From a virus: a stretch of 33,267 bases of DNA. The stretch's first letter is position 1. The number at the start of each line of letters is the position of its first letter. The notes under the pieces were generated by a model. It did no database searches, was not told the DNA's origin, and saw only the letters and a program-made list of their open reading frames with translations. The position numbers and the translations under genes are program-made. Shown here piece after piece: positions 24,230 to 28,910 of this stretch. The stretch lies in IMG/VR virus record IMGVR_UViG_3300031351_000008, positions 1 through 33,267 of that record. One strand, given 5' to 3'.

Positions 24230-24665
24230 TATCCTCCTTCCCTTCTGTCAATTCCTCATACTCCGCTTCCGCTTGTGTTAGGGCTTCCCGGTATAGAGCA
24301 GCAACTTGAGCGTTGTTTATATTTATCTGCACTCCCTCAGTGTAGATTCTATCCATCTTGTTTAATATATCCACAGCTCTTATAGAAGTGTCATCTAAGT
24401 CTTTGTTAGCTATCTTGGTTAAGTGTTGTTTGCGTTCCGTAACACTCATTACAGCGTCATTTTCAGTCTTGCTTCTTAGCTCTTTGAGACGAGCTTGTAT
24501 ATCAGGTTTTTTAAGGTTTTCATTAGCTATAACAGCAGCAGTCTTAGGTGAGTATTTAGCTAACTTTGCAGCCTCAGTAGCGTTACCTAGTTCAAAATAC
24601 TTAACGCAAAACGTTTCCTGTTTCTGAGTTAATCTTTTATTAATATCTAAATTTTCTTTTTTCAT
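24222..24665 (-). CDS. Terminase small subunit
   Basis: 147 residues from ATG 24665. Pattern RLTQKQETFCVKYFELGNAT then EAAKLAKYSPKTAAVIANEN is that of Terminase_2-type small subunits: a helix-turn-helix for DNA recognition followed by helices for oligomerisation. It binds the packaging site and hands DNA to the large subunit. No ribosome site precedes the ATG; the best minus promoter (TTGTCA, 17 bases, TATTGC) would start RNA almost at the ATG, so it may be translated leaderless. It heads the leftward late block and is divergent from the rightward cluster. Confidence 0.88.
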   Translation of the reverse strand: MKKENLDINKRLTQKQETFCVKYFELGNATEAAKLAKYSPKTAAVIANENLKKPDIQARLKELRSKTENDAVMSVTERKQHLTKIANKDLDDTSIRAVDILNKMDRIYTEGVQININNAQVAALYREALTQAEAEYEELTEGKEDNV

Positions 24666-24689
24666 TCGCAATAATACACGGAATAGTGT

Positions 24690-24719
24690 TTGACAAGAGT
24701 ATCGGTTAAGTGATACTGT
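24690..24719 (+). promoter_or_regulatory. Promoter of the rightward cluster with operator-like inverted repeat
   Basis: TTGACA (24690-24695), 18-base spacer, TACTGT (24714-24719) with a TG one base before it (extended -10). Between the boxes lies AGTATC-N8-GATACT (24698-24703, 24712-24717), a likely operator. A weak leftward promoter shares the -35 region. Confidence 0.55.
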
Positions 24720-24726
24720 ATAGACA

Positions 24727-24737
24727 GTTCTTTAACA
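24727..24737 (+). promoter_or_regulatory. boxA-like antitermination element 1
   Basis: GTTCTTTAACA matches the boxA consensus (TGCTCTTTAACA) of rRNA operons and lambda nut sites, which bind NusB-NusE. It is at the predicted 5' end of the rightward RNA, directly before the first stem arm. Confidence 0.55.
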
Positions 24738-24742
24738 ATTGA

Positions 24743-24761
24743 ATATAGCAGGCGAGGCAGG
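24743..24761 (+). repeat. Module 1 stem, 5' arm
   Basis: ATATAGC-A-GGCGAGG-CAGG. Pairs across the gene with 25208-25227 (CCTG-A-CCTCGCC-G-GTTATAT): 18 pairs with one mismatch, one bulged A and one G-U pair. A further GGGT:ACCC helix (24764-24767 with 25196-25199) follows an internal loop. Confidence 0.6.
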
Positions 24762-24782
24762 CAGGGTATAGGAGTGTCAAAT

Positions 24783-25196
24783 ATGGCAACTCAACCAACT
24801 TGCAAGGAACGAGTGAGAGAAAGCCTACGAGGTAGAATCACCGATTTGGAAAAGCTCTGGGAATTGTGGAAGCAAGACACAGAAGCTAGTGACCCTGAAC
24901 TTGGCAACTTCAACGAGTACGGACTTTGCCTTGATTATGTAGCCCCGGAAACATTTAAGAATCAAAGGCGAGGTTATCTCAGATACCAGTTAAGCTGGGG
25001 GGGACCAAGTGATGAGTTTAGGTTCTATCTAGACGAAAGCCTTAACCCAACTAGAATTGAGTACTGGTTCTTAGACTGGTTTGACGGAGCTAAAATCATA
25101 CTCAAAGGAAAAACCCTAGCCCTACTAGAGGAAATCTACCAAGATTTTAAGGAAACGGGAACAGTGCAATATAAAATAGGAGCAGCACAAAGTTAA
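24783..25196 (+). CDS. Conserved protein of unknown function, first gene of the rightward cluster
   Basis: 137 residues from the ATG at 24783, which has AGGAG eight bases upstream; an upstream GTG at 24774 overlaps that site. Core features: ELGNFNEYGLCLDYVAPETF, QRRGYLRYQLSWGGPSDEFR, then IEYWFLDWFDGAKIIL. I recognise this signature (LGNFNEYGLxxDYV ... RYQLSWGGPSDEFRF ... WFLDWFDGA) from small uncharacterised proteins of phages and mobile elements. N-terminal helix is charged. Function unknown. Enclosed by module 1 stem arms. Confidence 0.75.
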   Translation: MATQPTCKERVRESLRGRITDLEKLWELWKQDTEASDPELGNFNEYGLCLDYVAPETFKNQRRGYLRYQLSWGGPSDEFRFYLDESLNPTRIEYWFLDWFDGAKIILKGKTLALLEEIYQDFKETGTVQYKIGAAQS

Positions 25197-25207
25197 CCCC
25201 TAAGAGT

Positions 25208-25227
25208 CCTGACCTCGCCGGTTATAT
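25208..25227 (+). repeat. Module 1 stem, 3' arm
   Basis: Complement of 24743-24761. The flanking TAACCCCTAA-AG-CCTGACC is nearly the same as in module 3. Confidence 0.6.
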
Positions 25228-25241
25228 CCAGAGGTTAAATA

Positions 25242-25252
25242 GCACTTTAACA
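25242..25252 (+). promoter_or_regulatory. boxA-like element 2
   Basis: GCACTTTAACA, followed by ACTGAATA just as element 1 is followed by ATTGAATA. It opens module 2. Confidence 0.5.
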
Positions 25253-25265
25253 ACTGAATACTTTG

Positions 25266-25285
25266 GAGTTGATTCCTGGGCTGGT
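25266..25285 (+). repeat. Module 2 stem, 5' arm
   Basis: GAGTTGAT-T-CCTGGGCTGGT pairs with 25550-25569 (ACCAGTCCAGG-C-ATCAGCTT): 19 pairs, one mismatch, three G-U pairs. Confidence 0.6.
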
Positions 25286-25301
25286 AGGAAAGGAGACATA
25301 A

Positions 25302-25538
25302 TTGGCGATTAAACATCCTTTATGTGCAGTTAAAGATTGCCCTAGACCCGGCAAGCCCCAAATTTGCTTCTACGATGGCAGGTATCATCATCATGGTTGC
25401 ATACACTATAACTGTGGCTATCCAAAACATAGCGTAGAATTCAGAAAAGGTGGTTGGTATTGGATTTGTGATGAGCATTACGAACTACTAAAGCAGGAAC
25501 GTATAGCATGGCACGGTGGTGGAGTACCCCATAGCTAA
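25302..25538 (+). CDS. Cys/His-rich zinc-binding protein with TTG start
   Basis: 78 residues. The start codon is TTG at 25302, chosen because AAGGAGACATAA precedes it and no ATG fits. Cysteines at 8, 13, 22, 33, 38 and 56 with His at 29-31 (CFYDGRYHHHGCIHYNCGYP) and CDEHYELL form at least one zinc site. The rest is aromatic. No known family; probably a small treble-clef or ribbon protein. Enclosed by module 2 stem arms. Confidence 0.7.
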   Translation: MAIKHPLCAVKDCPRPGKPQICFYDGRYHHHGCIHYNCGYPKHSVEFRKGGWYWICDEHYELLKQERIAWHGGGVPHS

Positions 25539-25549
25539 CTAAAACATTT

Positions 25550-25569
25550 ACCAGTCCAGGCATCAGCTT
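25550..25569 (+). repeat. Module 2 stem, 3' arm
   Basis: Complement of 25266-25285 across the TTG-start gene. Confidence 0.6.
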
Positions 25570-25581
25570 CAAAGTATTTTA

Positions 25582-25597
25582 AATAACTGAGGGCAGG
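25582..25597 (+). repeat. Module 3 stem, 5' arm
   Basis: AATAACTGAGGG-CAGG pairs with 25781-25797 (CCTG-A-CCCTCAGTTATT): 16 pairs with one bulged A at the same place as in module 1. GGGT:ACCC follows as in module 1. A TTTTAAATAAC sequence just before it is a degenerate match to the boxA-like elements. Confidence 0.65.
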
Positions 25598-25619
25598 CAG
25601 GGTAAGAAAGGAGAATTAT

Positions 25620-25769
25620 ATGGCAGTAGAAAGCTGGAAGCAGGAGCTAGATAGAAAATATGAGCATTTAACCAATATGGGAGTTGTTGAAGTCATAGAC
25701 AAGGCGAATAAAGTTATCTTAAAAGCCATCGCAGAATTAGATATAATCAGAAAGGAAGAGGGATTATAA
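25620..25769 (+). CDS. 49-residue helical protein
   Basis: ATG at 25620 with AAAGGAGAATTAT upstream. Reads MAVESWKQELDRKYEHLTNM, then GVVEVIDKANKVILKAIAEL and a charged tail. Two amphipathic helices, no cysteine, no membrane segment. The stop is followed by ACCCCTAA as in module 1. Function unknown. Enclosed by module 3 stem arms. Confidence 0.6.
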   Translation: MAVESWKQELDRKYEHLTNMGVVEVIDKANKVILKAIAELDIIRKEEGL

Positions 25770-25780
25770 CCCCTAACAGC

Positions 25781-25797
25781 CCTGACCCTCAGTTATT
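25781..25797 (+). repeat. Module 3 stem, 3' arm
   Basis: Complement of 25582-25597; the 12 outer bases pair without mismatch. A competing local hairpin CCTAACA:TGTTAGG (25772-25778 with 25802-25808) overlaps it. Confidence 0.6.
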
Positions 25798-25824
25798 AAG
25801 TTGTTAGGCTCATAAAGACCAGAG

Positions 25825-25841
25825 CTTTAAGCCTGGCAGAG
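25825..25841 (+). repeat. Module 4 stem, 5' arm (tentative)
   Basis: CTTTA-AG-CCTGG-CAGAG can pair with 26544-26559 (CTCTG-T-CCAGG-TAAAG), 15 pairs with two bulges. A local hairpin (25806-25834, AGGCT/AGCCT and TAAAG/CTTTA) competes with it. Less certain than modules 1-3. Confidence 0.35.
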
Positions 25842-25856
25842 TAGAAGGAGAAGGAA

Positions 25857-26381
25857 ATGTTTTATCACAAAGACATCAAGGAAAGGTACACGCTCAAACT
25901 CGCAGAGTATCGAGAGACAAAAGAAACTCTACAAAAGAAAGTCAAGGCAACTCAAAAGAGGCTAGACAATCTAAATACTAAGTATAACACGATGCCCTAT
26001 CCTCACTGGCTAGATTATTACCTACACCCGATTGCCGAAGCCTTAACCGATGAATTCCCCAATTCTCATTATGAACTGGGGGGGCCGTTTGGCCTCGATT
26101 GTGAAACGTCTATTTCGCTCTATGAAGGCAAGAAACTACTAGCCTTTCTGCAATTCGTTCCTGGTAATTTAGACGAGGGGGAAATATTTCTTAGGGATTA
26201 TTCAGTTGATACTCACAGATTCGGCTCTGGCACAATCGGAGAGGTTAATGGCATGAATCACCCAAGTATCCCAATCCCAATAGATGCCGATATTAGCTGG
26301 TTCCTAGATAAGATACAATACTTTCATAGAACTGTCAGTCAATGGGAATCAGCTAACGTGCAAAACAAGGAGTCACAATGA
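25857..26381 (+). CDS. Hypothetical protein with N-terminal coiled coil
   Basis: 174 residues, ATG at 25857 with GGAGAAGGAA upstream. Residues 1-42 form a coiled coil (ETKETLQKKVKATQKRLDNL). The rest looks like one alpha/beta domain: HWLDYYLHPIAEALTDEF, then HYELGGPFGLDCETSISLY, and FLQFVPGNLDEGEIFLRDY. No known catalytic motif. The stop overlaps the next start as ATGA. Function unknown; probably part of the same accessory unit as its neighbours. Confidence 0.65.
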   Translation: MFYHKDIKERYTLKLAEYRETKETLQKKVKATQKRLDNLNTKYNTMPYPHWLDYYLHPIAEALTDEFPNSHYELGGPFGLDCETSISLYEGKKLLAFLQFVPGNLDEGEIFLRDYSVDTHRFGSGTIGEVNGMNHPSIPIPIDADISWFLDKIQYFHRTVSQWESANVQNKESQ

Positions 26382-26509
26382 AAATCAAGCTACCTAAACT
26401 AAAATGCCTCAGATGTAATTGGGAGTGGTTTCCTAAGAAGGAAGAGGTTAGGCGTTGCCCTAAGTGTGGCTCTCCTTATTGGGATAGGCCACGAAAGGGG
26501 AGACAATAA
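26378..26509 (+). CDS. Small zinc-ribbon protein (paralogue of 11606-11734)
   Basis: 43 residues from the ATG at 26378, with AAGGAGTCACA upstream and an ATGA overlap with the previous gene. Cys pairs CLRC and CPKC, then GSPYWDRPRKGRQ. It is about half identical to the leftward 42-residue protein beside the HNH gene. The last codons and stop lie in the stem of the terminator. Likely a zinc-binding adaptor or nucleic-acid binder; role unknown. Confidence 0.75.
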   Translation: MKIKLPKLKCLRCNWEWFPKKEEVRRCPKCGSPYWDRPRKGRQ

Positions 26510-26518
26510 CCTCTCCCC
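26497..26518. terminator. Bidirectional terminator between convergent units
   Basis: GGGGAGA-CAATAACC-TCTCCCC followed by TCTCATTTTCT on the plus strand, and by CTTTCGT on the minus strand. It ends the rightward cluster and meets the leftward operon. Confidence 0.65.
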
Positions 26519-26543
26519 TCTCATTTTCTAAAGTTGTGTTCTC

Positions 26544-26559
26544 CTCTGTCCAGGTAAAG
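26544..26559 (+). repeat. Module 4 stem, 3' arm (tentative)
   Basis: CTCTGTCCAGGTAAAG; shares GTCCAGG with the module 2 arm. It lies beyond the terminator, so it would only be in read-through RNA. Confidence 0.3.
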
Positions 26560-26749
26560 TTATCGTTCCATTCCATCTTCTATCCTATGATACGCATGAA
26601 TCTTCGCTAATCTTGTTGCCTTGTGCCCTTCTCTATCGGTGTATATCTCTTGTATATACTTATAACGCATCTTTGCATGGATAGGATTGGAGCATAAGGC
26701 ACAGACATAGCTCTCATCTGCGGTGTAGATTTCGTCTTTTAGGTTTCAT
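26560..26749 (-). pseudogene. Frame-broken small phage gene (CxxC protein)
   Basis: An ATG at 26749, six bases after the TAA of the previous gene begins, opens MKPK but the frame soon ends. One base away the frame is open to 26560 and reads DEIYTADESYVCALCSNPIH, then KMRYKYIQEIYTDREGHKAT and a His-rich helix. Removing one base from the four-base run at 26737-26740 would join them into 62 residues. Either a real mutation, a sequencing error or a frameshift. The C-terminal part looks like a conserved phage protein with a Cys pair. Confidence 0.55.
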
Positions 26750-26753
26750 TGTC

Positions 26754-26945
26754 TTAATACCTTTTCTCAGAACAGTTGCAAGAAGGGTATTGTCCTACGC
26801 CAAAGCCACAAACGGGACAAATATAATTGTGGATAGGACATTCGCCTATCGTTTGAGTTGGCTCAGGTTTAGGATTTCTAAGTGATACAAAAAACTCAGG
26901 ATGGGAACACATAGGAAAATCTACTTTGAATTTCCTCTTTTTCAT
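26754..26945 (-). CDS. Cys-rich zinc-binding protein
   Basis: 63 residues from ATG 26945, coupled to the preceding 17-residue gene as TGATG. Cysteines at 13, 36, 43, 46, 56 and 58 (CPIHNYICPVCGFGVG, then CNCSEKRY) suggest one or two zinc sites. Basic N-terminus. No membrane segment. Function unknown. Confidence 0.65.
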   Translation of the reverse strand: MKKRKFKVDFPMCSHPEFFVSLRNPKPEPTQTIGECPIHNYICPVCGFGVGQYPSCNCSEKRY

Positions 26946-26998
26946 CACCAACCTAATCCTTTTGCTAAGAATTTGAGAGCCTTCTTGATAAACTTCAT
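26945..26998 (-). CDS. 17-residue cationic amphipathic peptide
   Basis: MKFIKKALKFLAKGLGW. The ATG overlaps the stop of the upstream membrane-protein gene (ATGA) and the stop overlaps the start of the next gene (TGATG), so coupling on both sides supports translation. Five lysines fall on one face and Phe, Ile, Leu and Trp on the other face of a helix, the plan of membrane-active peptides. It sits among small membrane proteins. Membrane activity is inference; the overlap pattern is seen. Confidence 0.5.
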   Translation of the reverse strand: MKFIKKALKFLAKGLGW

Positions 26999-27243
26999 AA
27001 TACGGCTTCCAATACTAGCCTGACTGCCCCTGCTATAGAAAAGATGAGAATGATAATCCCTATACCAGCACCAGCAGCGTAATAGTGATGCTCTTTTCTC
27101 AGGTCACGCCTTAACCGTCTTGTCGGTTCATACTTGAGCTTGCCAAGAGTAATACCCTCAGCGATTCCCTCAATCATAGCGTGCCACTCTTGAGGAACGT
27201 CTAAGAAGTTACGAATATCAAACCAGCTAAAAAACCCTTTCAT
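26995..27243 (-). CDS. Small membrane protein, possible holin-related
   Basis: 82 residues from ATG 27243; the frame is open further to 27330 but overlaps the holin-like gene. The start lacks a clear ribosome site, so it is provisional. N-terminal aromatic helix (MKGFFSWFDIRNFLDVPQEW), a charged middle (EPTRRLRRDLRKEHHYYA) and one transmembrane segment near the end (AGIGIIILIFSIAGAVRLVL). It lies next to the holin-like gene, so a lysis-related role is plausible, not shown. Confidence 0.6.
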   Translation of the reverse strand: MKGFFSWFDIRNFLDVPQEWHAMIEGIAEGITLGKLKYEPTRRLRRDLRKEHHYYAAGAGIGIIILIFSIAGAVRLVLEAVL

Positions 27244-27274
27244 ATTGAATAGCAAGTATAGGACTACACCGTAT

Positions 27275-27541
27275 TTATCCTTTCGCCTTACTCCCAGCGA
27301 GGCGATGCAGTCCCACATCAATACCCGCACCTGCTAAAAAGGCAACCACTAAATTCTCCCAAGTCGCTACTCCCGACATCGCAGTAGAGCCGACTGCAAA
27401 TGTCGCACCGGCGAATAGCGACCTCAGAAAGGATGGCAAAAATTTAAGGGAAGCAAATTTCTCCCCCGATTTTGCCCACCCCAACAAAGCCGAAGCTATA
27501 CCTCCACCCATTGCTGATAATGTTAGATATAAAACATCCAT
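27275..27541 (-). CDS. Holin-like membrane protein
   Basis: 88 residues, ATG at 27541 with AAGGAGGATAGT upstream. Two or three hydrophobic segments: LYLTLSAMGGGIASALLGWA, LRSLFAGATFAVGSTAM and LVVAFLAGAGIDVGLHRL, rich in Gly and Ala, with a basic tail. Size and layout match phage holins, which make holes in the inner membrane at the end of infection. No endolysin is in the window, so lysis assignment rests on features alone. Confidence 0.6.
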   Translation of the reverse strand: MDVLYLTLSAMGGGIASALLGWAKSGEKFASLKFLPSFLRSLFAGATFAVGSTAMSGVATWENLVVAFLAGAGIDVGLHRLAGSKAKG

Positions 27542-27584
27542 ACTATCCTCCTTTTGCAGTATAGACCCTATACTTGCCTGTAAA

Positions 27585-27677
27585 TTATTTCCTTTTCCAC
27601 TTAATCAGAATTCCTAAAAGAAGCCCCGTGGCAAAAGCTATCGCCCCTATAGTAATGGGATTCCAATATTCAATCAT
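27585..27677 (-). CDS. 30-residue one-helix membrane protein
   Basis: MIEYWNPITIGAIAFATGLL then LGILIKWKRK: one transmembrane helix with a basic tail that should stay in the cytoplasm. A GAGG sequence is three bases before the ATG. It lies between a terminator-like hairpin and the holin-like gene. Confidence 0.5.
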   Translation of the reverse strand: MIEYWNPITIGAIAFATGLLLGILIKWKRK

Positions 27678-27682
27678 GTGCC

Positions 27683-27898
27683 TCAAATGCAAAAGCCGCC
27701 ATCTCTGACGGCTTCGGTACTCCTTCTACACTTGGCAGACGAGCTATTTAAGGCGAAATCACATCTTGATGAGGGCTTACTTTCCGCTTCAGTTACCTTT
27801 ATCGGCGCTAACCCATACGGGTCATCCTTGCCCCTCACCAAGACGTGATTACACGCCCTATTGTCAATTATACCACATCGTAAGAGGTTTCCGCTCAT
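27683..27898 (-). CDS. Doubtful 71-codon frame
   Basis: The ATG overlaps the upstream stop as ATGA, which is the style of real genes here. But the protein (MSGNLLRCGIIDNRACNHVL ...) has no family or fold feature I know, ends inside a terminator hairpin and covers an extended -10 promoter. It may be leader RNA for the lysis genes rather than a gene. Confidence 0.35.
   Translation of the reverse strand: MSGNLLRCGIIDNRACNHVLVRGKDDPYGLAPIKVTEAESKPSSRCDFALNSSSAKCRRSTEAVRDGGFCI
27690..27713 (-). terminator. Hairpin with GAGA loop and short T run
   Basis: Minus strand AGCCGTCA-GAGA-TGGCGGCT (8 pairs, one G-U) then TTTTGC. A terminator or attenuator upstream of the membrane genes. Confidence 0.55.
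27867..27875 (-). promoter_or_regulatory. Extended -10 promoter
   Basis: Minus strand TGGTATAAT, a perfect extended -10 with no good -35. It would drive the membrane-gene cluster downstream. Confidence 0.45.
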
Positions 27899-28164
27899 AT
27901 TTTCTTAGCCTGTTGAAGAATCTCCCTTATTCGCCGAGGGCTGAGATTGAATGTTATAGCTATCTCTTTCGCAGTTTTAGTGGCGGACATCTTCACTATT
28001 ATTTTATTTCGTTTGGCGATTCGCTCCTGCTGTTTAACCCTGCGTAACATACTTTCAACATCTCGTTTAGAACGGAAATCATAAATGCACTTAGGATAAG
28101 GACAATTTTTGCATATTCCTATACCACCTGACCAACCATGCCCTTTCATTAGTTCACATTCCAT
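27895..28164 (-). CDS. Small HTH protein with N-terminal Cys cluster
   Basis: 89 residues. Cysteines at 3, 18, 21 and 26 (CKNCPYPKC) could bind zinc. Residues 61-84 (TKTAKEIAITFNLSPRRIRE) form a helix-turn-helix like those of sigma- and resolvase-type domains. Basic middle. Likely DNA-binding and possibly the regulator of late or lysis genes. Its ATG lies inside the end of the frame-displaced duplicate upstream. Confidence 0.65.
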   Translation of the reverse strand: MECELMKGHGWSGGIGICKNCPYPKCIYDFRSKRDVESMLRRVKQQERIAKRNKIIVKMSATKTAKEIAITFNLSPRRIREILQQAKKI

Positions 28165-28306
28165 TTATATTTACCTTTTGGTGCCTTTTTTGTCGGTAAT
28201 TCCTCCGCTTTTTCCAGTCATTGAAACCTTCTCTTTTCCGCCTGTATCCCTTGATATAAAGCAGAGCCGTTCTAGCATCCCCGTCTAAAGTCTCAACCTG
28301 CTTTGA
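28154..28306 (-). pseudogene. Duplicated C-terminal domain, frame-displaced, no start codon
   Basis: Open frame with no ATG, GTG or TTG near its beginning. It reads VETLDGDARTALLYIKGYRR then KREGFNDWKKRRNYRQKRH, clearly alike to the end of the upstream protein (LQTLDDDAWDALMYVKGFNR, KIQSFSQWRKDMKNRKKH). A -1 shift from the upstream gene would fuse them. It may be a decayed tandem copy, a frameshift product or a sequence error. Confidence 0.6.
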
Positions 28307-28845
28307 TTAACATACTTTTGGGTATGTTTTTTACGGTTTTTCATGTCCTTTCTCCACTGTGAAAATGACTGTATTTTGCGGTTAAATCCCTTGACATACA
28401 TTAAGGCATCCCAAGCATCATCATCGAGTGTTTGCAGGGTCTCCCCTGCTTTAGCCTGAGCATATAAAAGTTTGCCCTCATCAAAGGAACTAAGCGAAGT
28501 AAGCGTTGTGCCTAATCTATCTTCTACCTCTGCTATGATAATTGCAGGCTTCACAAAATATCCTTCATTCTGAATTCGCCTACTTCTTTTGGAATCTTCC
28601 CTTAAATCATATTGCTTGGGCCACCTACCAAGATGGAGAATTTCTGCATTACTCAATACCCAAAGCGTTTGATACGGACACCATCGCAATTCAGCGAATA
28701 GATAACCTTCCCATACATATCCTGTTCCATCACATTCATCGCAGGTTCTTTCCTTGTATTGTCCTTTACCTGCACACTTTGGGCATACTCTTGTTTTACC
28801 AAGACAAGCTCGCCAATCCTTACAATGACGACAATCCTGCTCCAC
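28285..28845 (-). CDS. DnaJ-type zinc-finger protein
   Basis: 186 residues with a GTG start at 28845 (GAGGAGAAATA upstream). N-terminal Cys motif CRHCKDWRAC, then CPKCAGKG (21-28) and CDECDGTG (35-42), the CxxCxGxG repeats of the DnaJ zinc domain. The middle (YFVKPAIIIAEVEDRLGTTL) is a small alpha/beta part. The C-terminal helices (LQTLDDDAWDALMYVKGF) are copied downstream. Chaperone J-domain is absent, so it is not a DnaJ; probably a regulator or adaptor. Confidence 0.65.
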   Translation of the reverse strand: MEQDCRHCKDWRACLGKTRVCPKCAGKGQYKERTCDECDGTGYVWEGYLFAELRWCPYQTLWVLSNAEILHLGRWPKQYDLREDSKRSRRIQNEGYFVKPAIIIAEVEDRLGTTLTSLSSFDEGKLLYAQAKAGETLQTLDDDAWDALMYVKGFNRKIQSFSQWRKDMKNRKKHTQKYVNQSRLRL

Positions 28846-28910
28846 TATTTCTCCTCAATAAAGCCATCGCATTCTCGGTAATCCTTGCAGTCTCGGCAGT
28901 CTCCTGTCAC
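28845..28910 (-). CDS. 21-residue Cys-rich micro-protein
   Basis: GTG start at 28910 overlapping the methyltransferase stop (GTGA), with GGAG five bases upstream; stop TAG overlaps the GTG of the next gene. Reads MTGDCRDCKDYRECDGFIEE. Its CRDCKDYREC is nearly the same as CRHCKDWRAC at the start of the next protein. Coupling on both sides supports translation. Confidence 0.5.
   Translation of the reverse strand: MTGDCRDCKDYRECDGFIEEK

Noticed and set aside
27683-27898. 71-codon frame as a firm gene
   Set aside because: Kept only as doubtful: it covers a promoter -10 and a terminator hairpin and has no recognisable feature.
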